60,582 bases of DNA from an uncultured Bifidobacterium sp. GTDB taxonomy: Bacteria > Actinomycetota > Actinomycetes > Actinomycetales > Bifidobacteriaceae. The translations under genes and the position numbers were made by a program. Positions 47,897 through 57,035 of the stretch are shown in pieces (the stretch's first letter is position 1; each line of letters begins with the position of its first letter). The notes under the pieces are model-generated. The model worked only from the letters and a program-made list of their open reading frames with translations. It was not told the DNA's origin and did not search any database. The stretch is from the NCBI RefSeq assembly GCF_945269915.1, contig NZ_CALYOY010000008.1, positions 1-60,582 of the forward strand. Reading direction: 5' to 3'.

Positions 47897-49513
47897 ATGG
47901 CTCTGACAATGACTTCGGCACTGAATCTACTGGGCAGGCACCACCTGCTCCGCGAGGTGATTCAGGGTGAGCACTGGTCGCTGAATGCACCAGACACGGA
48001 TCGGGGGCCGACCGAATTCAAGACCCTGACCTACGACACACGTCAGGTTGGGCCGGGCAGTCTCCTCTTCTGCAAGGGAAACTTCAGACCCGAATACTTG
48101 GACGGATGCGACCAGGCAGGACTGGCGGCCTACGTGGCCCAGGTGGACCTGTCCGAACGGTGCCAGGCTCCGGGCATCATCGTCTCCGACGTACGCAAGG
48201 CCATGAGCCTCCTGGCCTCCGCCCACTACGGCCACCCCCAGAACGATCTGACCCTGATCGGCATCACCGGGACCAAGGGGAAGACCACCACCGCCTACTT
48301 CCTCCACAGCATGCTCAACAGGATCTCGGGCGGGCGGGCGGCCCTCCTCTCCTCGGTCGACAACTGCCTGGACGGTCGGCACTGCCAGGAGTCCGAACTG
48401 ACGACCCCGGAATCGCTGGATCTCTTCAGGATGATGCGGCAGGCCGCGGATGCGGGCATGCGCTACATGGTCATGGAGGTCTCCTCCCAGGCCTACAAGG
48501 TGGACCGGGTCTATGGACTGACCTTCGACCTGGGCGCCTTCCTCAACATCTCCCCCGACCACATCAGCCCCATCGAACACCCCACCTTCGAGGATTACCT
48601 CTTCTGCAAGCGCCAGCTGACCTACAACTCCCGGAAGCTGGTCCTGGGCGCCGATTGCGCCCACGCCGACCTGATCCGTCAGGATGCCGCGGCCGCTGGT
48701 GTACAGGTGACCACCTTCGGTTTGGACGAGTCCGCGGCCGGGTCCAGCCCCCGACGGGATGCCGACTTTCTGGTCAGACTCCGGAACAGACAGGACGGTG
48801 CAGACCCCGACAGCGCATCAGCCACCTACCTGGTGGGGCCGGCCGCCGGTCCCATGGCCCGGATCAACCTGGCCATGGATGGGGATTTCAACGCACTGAA
48901 CGCCGCCGCCGCCCTGGCCATGGTCCGGGTCCTGGGGCTGGAACCGGACAGGGAGGCCATGGAGGCCATGGAGGAGGTCAGGATAGCCGGGAGGATGGAA
49001 CGGTTCGCCTCGGGCAATCGGGTGGTCTATGTGGACTACGCCCACAACGAGGCCTCGGTCGGTGCCCTCCTGGATTTCGTGGATGAGGAGTACGGGGACC
49101 GCCACCCCGCCGTCACCCTGGTCTCCGGATCCTCGGGCGACAAGGCCATCGACCGTCGTCAGGGCATCGTCCAAGCCGCCCAGAACCGGGTGGACCGGCT
49201 CATCATCACCGGGGACGATGAGGGCGAGGAGGGGGCCGACCACGTATGCCGGCAGATGCTGGGATACGTGACCAATCCGGATCTGGACGCCTCGATCATC
49301 CTGGACAGGACCCAGGCCATCACCACAGCCCTCAAGGAGGGGGCAGGGGACGGCAAGGGTCTTCAGGTCATCCTGGTCATCGGCAAGGGGGAGGAACGGT
49401 GGATCAAGGTGGGGCACGGCCATGCCCCCTACGAGGGGGACGACCACATCGTGGCTCGCCTTCTGGGCATCCGCAGCCATGATCTGGGTGCCACGGGCAA
49501 GACCACGGTCTGA
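47897..49513 (+). CDS. murE: UDP-N-acetylmuramyl-tripeptide synthetase MurE, probable L-Lys/Orn type
   Basis: Adds the third residue of the peptidoglycan stem peptide. 538 residues, three Mur domains: N-terminal substrate domain (KTLTYDTRQVGPGSLLFCK), ATPase centre with GITGTKGKTTTAYFL, and C-terminal domain (YVDYAHNEASVGALLD, VTLVSGSSGDKAIDRR). Where DAP-adding MurE proteins have DNPR, this one has IITGDDEGEEGAD, so the third residue is probably Lys or Orn. ATG at 47897 follows GGGAGAG. It leads a three-gene run with a D-Asp ligase and aspartate racemase, so the operon seems to build stem peptide plus cross-bridge. Confidence 0.92.
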   Translation: MALTMTSALNLLGRHHLLREVIQGEHWSLNAPDTDRGPTEFKTLTYDTRQVGPGSLLFCKGNFRPEYLDGCDQAGLAAYVAQVDLSERCQAPGIIVSDVRKAMSLLASAHYGHPQNDLTLIGITGTKGKTTTAYFLHSMLNRISGGRAALLSSVDNCLDGRHCQESELTTPESLDLFRMMRQAADAGMRYMVMEVSSQAYKVDRVYGLTFDLGAFLNISPDHISPIEHPTFEDYLFCKRQLTYNSRKLVLGADCAHADLIRQDAAAAGVQVTTFGLDESAAGSSPRRDADFLVRLRNRQDGADPDSASATYLVGPAAGPMARINLAMDGDFNALNAAAALAMVRVLGLEPDREAMEAMEEVRIAGRMERFASGNRVVYVDYAHNEASVGALLDFVDEEYGDRHPAVTLVSGSSGDKAIDRRQGIVQAAQNRVDRLIITGDDEGEEGADHVCRQMLGYVTNPDLDASIILDRTQAITTALKEGAGDGKGLQVILVIGKGEERWIKVGHGHAPYEGDDHIVARLLGIRSHDLGATGKTTV

Positions 49514-49589
49514 ATGCAGGAGCAGACTATATGATAGTAATCCGTACGAGTACTCCAGCCGAGGTCAACACAGCAGGTGGTCCACACAG

Positions 49590-50834
49590 ATGAGAACATT
49601 TCAACCGGTCATTTTGGGCAGTGACATCAACGCCTACGGAATGGCCCGGGCCTTCCACGAGGCCTACGGATTGGTTTCGACCGCGTTCGCCCATTCCCAG
49701 CTCTCGCCCACCAAGTACAGCCGGATCATCGACGTCCACCTGGTCAGGGACTTCACCAGGTCCCGGGTCTTCGTCCAGGCCCTGACCGACTGGGCCAGGG
49801 AATACCTGCAGGAGCACCCCGGCACCACCCTCCTCCTCCTGCCCTGCGGGGACACCTATGCCAACCTCCTTGACCAGGTCGGCGCCCCCCTACACCGGTA
49901 CTTCGTTTTCAACGCCATCGATGCCGACCTGAACCGCAGGCTCAGTCTGAAGTCCTCCTTCTACGACCTCTGCGATGAGTACGACCTCCCCCACCCCCTG
50001 ACCAAGTGCGTGGACAGGGCGGGCGTGGAGGCCGGCGAGCACAGGAACCTCCCCTTCGACTACCCCGTGGCCATGAAACCGGCCGACAGCGATGAGTGGT
50101 TGGGCATTGATTTCCCCGGCCGCAAGAAGGCCTTCATCATCCAGGACCCGGACGAGCTGGACACCATGATCCGCCGGGCCTACCAGGCCGGGTACACCGA
50201 CCGGATGGTCATCCAGGACTTCATCCCCGGGGGCGACGAGAACATGCGGGTCCTCAACGCCTACGTGGATCAGCATCACCAGGTCAGGATGATGTTCCTG
50301 GGCCACCCCCTCCTTGAGGACCCGACCCCGGAGGCCGTGGGGAACTATGCGGCCATCGTCCCCGATTACAACCAGGACATCTTCGACCGGATCAAGACCT
50401 TCCTGGAAGACATTGACTACCGCGGGGTGGCCAACTTCGATATGAAGTACGATCCGCGCGACAAGACCTTCAAGCTATTCGAGATCAATCTGCGCCAGGG
50501 ACGGAGCAGCTACGTGGTGACCCTGAACGGGTTCAACCTGGCCCGGTACTTCGTCGATGACCTGGTCGAGGACACACCCTTCGACGGCCACACCGTCTTC
50601 GGTCGTGGACACAGGCTCTGGATGGAGATCCCCAGGGACCTCTTCCGCACATACACCCAGCCCTCCAAGGAGAAGGACCACGCCCTGGCCATGATCAAGC
50701 GGGGCGACTGGGGCACCACCCTGGAATACCGGAAGGACATGAACCCCCTGCGCTGGCTGATGGTACGGCACATGTTCTCCATCTACCGCAAGCGTTACGC
50801 CCGATACTACAAGAACAAGGGGGACCTGGCATGA
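49590..50834 (+). CDS. ATP-grasp ligase, probable D-aspartate-[L-Lys/Orn] ligase
   Basis: 414 residues, the length of the enterococcal D-aspartate ligase AslA/Asl(fm), with an ATP-grasp layout: N-terminal VILGSDINAYGMARAFHEAYG, the ATP-binding YPVAMKPADSDEW, MVIQDFIPGGDENMRVLNAYV and metal-site KLFEINLRQGRSSYVVTLNG. It would ligate D-Asp to the side-chain amine of the stem-peptide Lys/Orn, making a cross-bridge. ATG at 49590 follows AGGTGG; 76 nt after murE. The aspartate racemase next to it, overlapping as ATGA, should supply D-Asp, the same pairing as in Enterococcus faecium. Confidence 0.84.
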   Translation: MRTFQPVILGSDINAYGMARAFHEAYGLVSTAFAHSQLSPTKYSRIIDVHLVRDFTRSRVFVQALTDWAREYLQEHPGTTLLLLPCGDTYANLLDQVGAPLHRYFVFNAIDADLNRRLSLKSSFYDLCDEYDLPHPLTKCVDRAGVEAGEHRNLPFDYPVAMKPADSDEWLGIDFPGRKKAFIIQDPDELDTMIRRAYQAGYTDRMVIQDFIPGGDENMRVLNAYVDQHHQVRMMFLGHPLLEDPTPEAVGNYAAIVPDYNQDIFDRIKTFLEDIDYRGVANFDMKYDPRDKTFKLFEINLRQGRSSYVVTLNGFNLARYFVDDLVEDTPFDGHTVFGRGHRLWMEIPRDLFRTYTQPSKEKDHALAMIKRGDWGTTLEYRKDMNPLRWLMVRHMFSIYRKRYARYYKNKGDLA

Positions 50835-51559
50835 GGAACTTCTTCGCTGTTCTGGGAGGGATGGGCACCCTGGCCACGGAGAGCTTCGTGCGCGTCCTCG
50901 ACAGGGAGACGCACGCCACCTGCGACCAGGAGTTCCTGGATTACGTGGTCTTCAACCACGCCTCCATACCCGACCGAACCGACTTCATCCTTGGGCGGAG
51001 CGGGGACGACCCCTACCCATACCTGGCCGAGGACGTGGACCAGGCCACCCGGATGGGGGCCGCCTTCATGGTCATGGCCTGCAATACGGCCCACCTGGTC
51101 CTGCCTCGCCTCCAGGCCCTGACACCCGTACCCATCATGGACATGCCCCAGGAGACCATCGACTGGGCCCTGGACCACTTTCCCCCCTCGACCCATCCGC
51201 GGATGGGATACATGGGGACCGAAGGCTCTCGGCATGCGGCCATTTACCAGAATCCGGCAGACAGGTCCGGCTATGAACTGGTCGACCCCGACCAGGACCT
51301 CCAGGACAGGGTCAGCGCCCTGATCTACGAGGACGTCAAAGAGGGGCACCTGGACCGGGGGCGCTACCTGGGTGTGGTCCGGGAGTTCCTGGACAGGTAC
51401 CGCTGTGACACGGTCCTCCTGGGGTGTACGGAACTGTCGGTCCTGAACGAGGTCTTCCCCATGCCGGACCTGCCCATCGTGGACTCACAGGCCGTCCTGG
51501 CCCTTTCCGCCGTGCACCGTGCCAAGGGGCTCAGGGTTCGGGAATCCTCCTCCCGTTGA
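50831..51559 (+). CDS. aspartate racemase
   Basis: 242-residue PLP-independent Asp/Glu racemase. The two catalytic Cys are in FMVMACNTAHLVLPRL and VLLGCTELSVL, and FAVLGGMGTLATESFVR is the family opening. Overlap with the ligase gene (ATGA) and the cross-bridge context point to D-Asp supply rather than D-Glu for MurD; the GGMG and GCTEL motifs fit both Asp and Glu racemases. Last gene of the murE run; it converges with smc 37 nt downstream without a clear terminator. Confidence 0.88.
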   Translation: MRNFFAVLGGMGTLATESFVRVLDRETHATCDQEFLDYVVFNHASIPDRTDFILGRSGDDPYPYLAEDVDQATRMGAAFMVMACNTAHLVLPRLQALTPVPIMDMPQETIDWALDHFPPSTHPRMGYMGTEGSRHAAIYQNPADRSGYELVDPDQDLQDRVSALIYEDVKEGHLDRGRYLGVVREFLDRYRCDTVLLGCTELSVLNEVFPMPDLPIVDSQAVLALSAVHRAKGLRVRESSSR

Positions 51560-51596
51560 CCCTGGAATTCGCTCACTGAAGCTGGAATCTGACGGT

Positions 51597-54500
51597 TTAC
51601 CCTGTGGCCTGTTCCCTGTCGAGCTTCTGGGAGATGACGGCCGTGACCCCATCCCCCCGCATGGTGATGCCATAGAGGGCGTCGGCGATGCTCATGGTCC
51701 GCTGCTGGTGGGTGACGACGATCAGCTGGGCGTGCTCGCGGAGCTGCTCGAAGGCCTTGATCAGCCTGGTCAGGTTCACATCATCCAGGGCGGCCTCCAC
51801 CTCGTCCATGACGTAGAAGGGGCTGGGACGGGCCGTGAAGATGGCGAAGAGGAGGGCCAGGGCCGTCAGCGAGCGCTCCCCGCCAGAGAGGAGGGAGAGC
51901 TGCCTGACCTTCTTCCCGGCCGGACTGGCCTCGACCAGGACCCCGGTGGTCAGGAGGTCGTCCGGGTTTTCCAGACGCAGGCGACCGGTGCCTCCGGGAA
52001 AGAGGGTGGCGAACATCCGCTCGAAGGCATCGGCCGTATCATTGAAAGCATCCTTGAAGACCTGGACCATGGTCCGATCCAGGTCCTTGACCAGGTTCAT
52101 CAGGTCATCCCGGGACTTGACCACGTCCTCCCGCTGCTCGTCCAGGTAACGGTTGCGGGTCTGGAGGGCTTCATACTCCTCGGTGGCCAGGGGGTTGACC
52201 TTGCCCAGGGCCGCCAGGTCCCGCTTGGCCTTCTGAAGCCGCTTGACCTGTTCGGCGCGAACATAGGGCACGGTCTTGCAGGGTCGACCATCAGCCAGGC
52301 CAGGTTCCTCGCCGTCAGCACCGGAACCGGCGCTACCGGAGCCTGGTCCGGTTTCATCGGCACCGGTTTCGGCACCATCGGTGCCGGCTCCTGATTCCGG
52401 GTCGGGCCCATATTCATCCAGGGGAACGGGATTGCCCTCGTCGTCCAGGACGGGCACCGGTTTGTCGGGCCCGTACTCACCGATGAGCTTGTCGACCTCC
52501 ATGCCCAGATCGTCGTGGATCCGCTGTCTGAGCTGGCCATCCTCGGTGGCCAGGCGCTCCCTGGTCAGGTCTAGGGTGTGCTCACGGTCCTGCAGGCTGT
52601 CCACCTCGGGCTCCATCCCGTCGCGTTCCCTGCGCAGAGAGACAAGTTCCTGGTCATGGGCGCAGACCTGCTCCTGAAGGCGCTCCCGCTCCCGGGTGGC
52701 GGCCTCCATGCTCCGGGTGACCAGGATGGCCAGACGGCGGGCCTGGGAGGCTATGCCCTGAAGGGTCTTTACCTCCTGATGCCGTTGCTCGTTCTCTTTC
52801 CGCTGGCGCTCACGACGCTGCCGGGCCTGGTCGGCCTGGTCCCTGAGGAGTTCGGCCTGCCTGGTCAGTGAGGCGGCCTTCCGATCGGCCTCCTTCCAGG
52901 TCATCCGGGTCTCCATCTCCTGGGCACGAGCCTGGTCCAGGGTTCCTTCCAGCTCCCTCGACCGCCGGTCCATGTCGTCAAGGTCGATCTGGTCATGTCC
53001 GCTGACCTCGGCCTTGGCCAGGCCCGATTTCAGGTCATCCAGTTTCAAGGTGTGCATGTGGATCTGGTCCTGGGCCTGGTCCTTGCGCTCCTTCAGGGTT
53101 TGGAACCTGGAATTGATCTGGGCCACCTGGGTCCTGGCTGCTGCCAGGTCGCGGGCCGACTGCTCGGCCTTGAGCCTGGCCTCGGTCTGCCGGTTCCGGG
53201 CCTCCTCCACCAAGGCGTTGGCCTGGTCCAGGGCCTTCCGGGCCTGAATCACCCCGGGCGCCAGTGCTTCAAGCTCCTGCCCCAGCTCTTCGGCCTCGGC
53301 CAGGGCCTTATCGCGACGGGCGACCAGGGCCAGGTCGCTGGCGGCCCGTGAGGAGCCTCCCACAGCCCCCACCCGATCGAAGAGGTCGCCCTCACGGGTC
53401 ACCGCCCGATCACAGCCACCGGTGCCCAGTGCATCCAGGGCGGCCTGACCGTCCTCCACGGCCGCCGTCCGGGACAGGAGAAGGCGGATGGCGGCCAGCA
53501 CCTTCTCGGTTTGGGGCCGCCCCGCCTTGGGGACTGCCTTACGCGGCTTGACCAGGGAGGCCGCAGAGGTGAAGCCATCCCCTCCCTGGACTTCATCCTG
53601 GGCCGCTTCTGCTCCTACCACATCAATCGGCACCAGGAGGGCGGCCTTGCCCAGCCTGTCCTCCCGGGCCCGGTCCAGGGCCTTGAGCATGGTGCCCGGC
53701 CCATCCACGACGATCGCCCCGGCATAGTCGCGCAGGGCATGGGCAAGGGGTTCCTCCCAGCCCTCCTCCACCTGGACGAAGTCGGTGACGGACCCCAGGA
53801 AGGCCAGGTCATCCTGGCCGGTCAGCTGGTCCGAGGCATTCCGGCCTTCAATGGTGTCGGTCAGGGCATCGGCCTTGGCCTTCAGGGAGATGATCCGGGC
53901 ATCAAGGAGCCGCTGCCGCTCCTCCAGGGCGTCCAGGTCCTGTCGTGCCTCGGACCTGGCTTCCCGGGCCGTCTCCATTCCCTGGGGGTTCTCCTGGTCC
54001 GTGTCCTGGGCGTCCGCCTCCAGGACTTCCAGCCTTTGCCTGGCCTGATCCGCATCCCTGGTCAGCCCCTCCTCCTGCTGGTCGAAGTCATCCTTGCGCC
54101 GCCGGGCCAGGTCCAGGGCGGATTCCTCCTTGTCCACCATCTGACGGAGGGCGCTCAGCTTGGCGTCACGCTGCCTGGCATTCTGACGCAACTCGGTCAG
54201 GGTCTGGCGGAGAACGGCCAGCTGTTTCTCCTGGTCGGCCCTGGCCTGGACGGCCTTGTCCAGTGCTATGCGGGCCTGGGAGACCCGACCCTCCTGGTCC
54301 CCGGCCTGGTCCTCGAGTTCCTTGGCACGCCCTCGCAGAATATCCGGGTCCTCCCCCGGATGGTCGACGATGCGCCCCTGGAGCGATCGGACCCGCTCAT
54401 CCGCCAGGGAGGCCATGGACCGGAACCGTTCCTGGAGCTGGGTCAGGTCGTGCCAGACCTGGTTGATCCGCTCCATCTGAGGATTGGATCTGCTGGTCAC

Positions 54501-55322
54501 CGACTCCACCTGTTCGATGCGCAGCTTGATCCGTGCCAGGTCGCGCTGGCGACCGGTCAGATCCTGCCTGACCCGCCCCATCTCCTGACGGACCGCAGCC
54601 AGTCCCTCCTGTGATTTCAGGGCGTCCTCGGCATCGATCCTGGCCTGGGCGTCGCGCAGGGAGACCTGGATCTTGTCGGCCCGGCGGGAAACCTTGGCCT
54701 GGCGTCCCAGCGGCCCCAGCTGGCGGTGAATCTCCCCGATCAGGTCATCCAGGCGGGAGAGGTTGGTTTCGGTGTTGGCCAGCTTGCGCAGGGCGCGTTC
54801 CTTGCGCTTGCGGTGTTTCAGGATTCCGGCGGCCTCTTCGATGAAGGCCCGGTGCCCGCCGGGATCGGCCCTGAGTATCTCGTCCAGGCGGCCCTGACCG
54901 ACGATGACGTGCATCTGCTGACCCAGACCCGTGTCGCTCAGGAGGTCCTGGATGTCCAGGAGACGGCAGGCCGACCCGTTGATGGCATACTCGGATCCAC
55001 CGTTGCGGTAGATGGTCCTGGAGATGGTCACCTCGGTGTAGTCGATGTCCAGGGCGCGGTCGGTGTTGTCGATGGTCAGGGTCACCTGTGCGCGGCCCAG
55101 GGGCGGTCTGGAGGAGGTTCCGGCGAAGATCACGTCCTCCATGGATGAACCACGCAGGCTCTTGGCCCCCTGCTCCCCCATGACCCAGGCCAGGGCGTCC
55201 ACGATGTTGGACTTGCCCGACCCGTTGGGGCCCACCACGGCCGTGATGCCGGGCTCGAACCGGAGAGTCGTGGCCGAGGCGAAAGACTTGAACCCCTTGA
55301 GCGTCAGCTCCTTGAGGTACAT
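51597..55322 (-). CDS. smc: chromosome condensation protein SMC
   Basis: 1241-residue SMC ATPase of the condensin with ScpA/ScpB. Head N-part with Walker A GPNGSGKSNIVDALAW, long coiled coil to about 500, hinge near 510-620, return coiled coil, and head C-part with LSGGERSLTALAL signature and VMDEVEAALDD Walker B. Longer than usual by some 35 to 60 residues because of a Gly/Ala/Glu/Asp-rich insert around residues 950-1012 (52287-52472), just before VRAEQVKRLQ. Its ATG shares one base with the folC stop (TGATG), so it is coupled to folC. Confidence 0.95.
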   Translation of the reverse strand: MYLKELTLKGFKSFASATTLRFEPGITAVVGPNGSGKSNIVDALAWVMGEQGAKSLRGSSMEDVIFAGTSSRPPLGRAQVTLTIDNTDRALDIDYTEVTISRTIYRNGGSEYAINGSACRLLDIQDLLSDTGLGQQMHVIVGQGRLDEILRADPGGHRAFIEEAAGILKHRKRKERALRKLANTETNLSRLDDLIGEIHRQLGPLGRQAKVSRRADKIQVSLRDAQARIDAEDALKSQEGLAAVRQEMGRVRQDLTGRQRDLARIKLRIEQVESVTSRSNPQMERINQVWHDLTQLQERFRSMASLADERVRSLQGRIVDHPGEDPDILRGRAKELEDQAGDQEGRVSQARIALDKAVQARADQEKQLAVLRQTLTELRQNARQRDAKLSALRQMVDKEESALDLARRRKDDFDQQEEGLTRDADQARQRLEVLEADAQDTDQENPQGMETAREARSEARQDLDALEERQRLLDARIISLKAKADALTDTIEGRNASDQLTGQDDLAFLGSVTDFVQVEEGWEEPLAHALRDYAGAIVVDGPGTMLKALDRAREDRLGKAALLVPIDVVGAEAAQDEVQGGDGFTSAASLVKPRKAVPKAGRPQTEKVLAAIRLLLSRTAAVEDGQAALDALGTGGCDRAVTREGDLFDRVGAVGGSSRAASDLALVARRDKALAEAEELGQELEALAPGVIQARKALDQANALVEEARNRQTEARLKAEQSARDLAAARTQVAQINSRFQTLKERKDQAQDQIHMHTLKLDDLKSGLAKAEVSGHDQIDLDDMDRRSRELEGTLDQARAQEMETRMTWKEADRKAASLTRQAELLRDQADQARQRRERQRKENEQRHQEVKTLQGIASQARRLAILVTRSMEAATRERERLQEQVCAHDQELVSLRRERDGMEPEVDSLQDREHTLDLTRERLATEDGQLRQRIHDDLGMEVDKLIGEYGPDKPVPVLDDEGNPVPLDEYGPDPESGAGTDGAETGADETGPGSGSAGSGADGEEPGLADGRPCKTVPYVRAEQVKRLQKAKRDLAALGKVNPLATEEYEALQTRNRYLDEQREDVVKSRDDLMNLVKDLDRTMVQVFKDAFNDTADAFERMFATLFPGGTGRLRLENPDDLLTTGVLVEASPAGKKVRQLSLLSGGERSLTALALLFAIFTARPSPFYVMDEVEAALDDVNLTRLIKAFEQLREHAQLIVVTHQQRTMSIADALYGITMRGDGVTAVISQKLDREQATG

Positions 55323-56743
55323 CAGGCACGCTCCGACTTGGGCTTGGCCAGATCCGGGTCGTGGTGCTCCTTGAGAAGGGTCCGGGCATCGCCCGCCGTG
55401 ACGAAGCTGCCGCAGATCAGGACCCCCCTGCCGTAGCCCAGGCCGGTTTCGTCGTCGGCATCGACCATGTCGACGGCCTCCTGGATGGCATCAGGGAGGG
55501 AGTCCCGCCTGATGACCCGGTCCGGACCGAAGACACGCCTGGCGATCTTCTCCAGGTCCTCGGCCGGCATGACCCTGTCCCGCCAGGAGTTCTCGGTGAC
55601 GACGATCTGGTTCAGGATGGGCTCCAGGATGCCCAGGTAGTCCTCAACCTGTTTGTCGGCCATCATGGCCACCACCCCGACCAGTTGCTCGAAGTGGTAG
55701 TTCTCCTCTATGGCGGCCCTCAGGGACTGTGCGGCGTTCAGGTTGTGCCCGCCGTCGATGATGATGGTGGGCGAGGTACGGATCTGCTCGATGCGGCCGG
55801 GGATCCTGACCCGGCTCAGGGCCTCGTCCACCAGGTCCTGGTTGAGGGTGCCGTTGACGGGGATGACGGTCTCGGCCGCAGCCAGGGCGGCCAGGGCGTT
55901 GTGGGCCTGGTGGGACCCGAACTTGTCGATGGGCACCTCGTCGTACTCCCCGTTCGGGGTGCGCAGGGTGGCCACCTGACCACCCACGGCGGGCATCCGG
56001 GAGACCACCTCCAGCTCCTGGCCATCGCGGAGGGTCTGCGCGGCACCATGTTTCCGGGCGGCTGCCTCGATGATCGGCATGACGGCCTCTTCATGGGGCT
56101 GAGGGCCGACGATGACGGTGGAGCCCCGTTTGATGATCCCGGCCTTCTCGGTGGCTATCTGCTCGACCGTATCGCCCAGCCACTGCATGTGGTCCATGTC
56201 GATCGGGCCGATGATGGCCGCGTCCGCATCCAGTACATTGGTGGCGTCCCAGAGTCCGCCCATGCCGACCTCGACCACGGCCACGTCGACCGGGGCATCC
56301 GCGAAGGCCCAAACGGCCATGGCTGTCAGGACCTCGAAGAAGCTCATCCGGGCCCGACCCTCCTTGGCGAACCTCTCATCGACCATGGCGATGAAGTCTT
56401 CAATCTGCTGGTATACATCCACGAAGTCCTCATCCGAGAGCTCCTGGCCGTCGATGGCTATCCGCTCATTGATACGCTCCAGATGCGGCGAGGTATAGAG
56501 ACCCGTCCTCAGGCCGTAGGTGCGGACGATGGCCTCGGCCATCCTGGCCGTGGAACCCTTTCCGTTGGTCCCGGTGATATGGACGACCCGGAAGCTGTGC
56601 TCGGGGTGTCCCATGAGGTCCAGAATCAGGTTCATCCGGTCCAGATCCAGATTGGTGGTATCATGCTCGGACGGACGCGACATGATGGCGCGCTCCACCT
56701 CGCGAATACCCTTCCCCTCGCTATTGGGATGTTCGAATGACAT
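55322..56743 (-). CDS. folC: folylpolyglutamate synthase / dihydrofolate synthase
   Basis: Mur-ligase-like enzyme adding glutamate to folates. 473 residues with P-loop VVHITGTNGKGSTARM, YTSPHLERINERIAIDGQ, VEVGMGGLWDATNV and IIDGGHNLNAAQSLRAAI. The order folC then smc on one transcript is not a functional tie that I know of. ATG at 56743 follows AAGGG; a promoter at 56787-56814 lies 44 nt upstream. Whether it also has dihydrofolate synthase activity cannot be decided. Confidence 0.92.
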   Translation of the reverse strand: MSFEHPNSEGKGIREVERAIMSRPSEHDTTNLDLDRMNLILDLMGHPEHSFRVVHITGTNGKGSTARMAEAIVRTYGLRTGLYTSPHLERINERIAIDGQELSDEDFVDVYQQIEDFIAMVDERFAKEGRARMSFFEVLTAMAVWAFADAPVDVAVVEVGMGGLWDATNVLDADAAIIGPIDMDHMQWLGDTVEQIATEKAGIIKRGSTVIVGPQPHEEAVMPIIEAAARKHGAAQTLRDGQELEVVSRMPAVGGQVATLRTPNGEYDEVPIDKFGSHQAHNALAALAAAETVIPVNGTLNQDLVDEALSRVRIPGRIEQIRTSPTIIIDGGHNLNAAQSLRAAIEENYHFEQLVGVVAMMADKQVEDYLGILEPILNQIVVTENSWRDRVMPAEDLEKIARRVFGPDRVIRRDSLPDAIQEAVDMVDADDETGLGYGRGVLICGSFVTAGDARTLLKEHHDPDLAKPKSERA

Positions 56744-56786
56744 ACTCAGCCCTTGCTCCTGCTCCCGTGTGGTACCGACCCTGCCT

Positions 56787-56814
56787 ATTCTATGCGGCAG
56801 GGCGGTCCGGACAA
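56787..56814 (-). promoter_or_regulatory. candidate promoter of folC-smc
   Basis: On the minus strand TTGTCC (56814-56809) and TAGAAT (56792-56787) with a 16-nt spacer, about 44 nt before the folC start. Confidence 0.5.
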
Positions 56815-56857
56815 GCCTTCATCCCTTAGGGCCGAGCGGCTGGCCCTTCCCCTGCAT

Positions 56858-56868
56858 CCCCCCCCCCC
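56858..56868. repeat. 11-base poly-C tract between folC and pepP
   Basis: A run of eleven C residues in the 292-nt region between the divergent folC and pepP genes, 168 nt before the pepP start. It is the longest homopolymer noticed in the window and would be prone to slippage or sequencing error. Confidence 0.9.
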
Positions 56869-57035
56869 GAGGCCGATGGCCGATTGTACCCGGCCCGCCA
56901 CATGCCGATCTCCGCGTTCATCAGCGCCGGGCACTAGCATGGAGCACAGCAGCTGAGACCCCGAGCCCCTGCGCCATGGGCATGCATAGGCTCGCTGAAA
57001 CGGGTCACGAACCTGACGATCCAAGGAGGCAGGGC

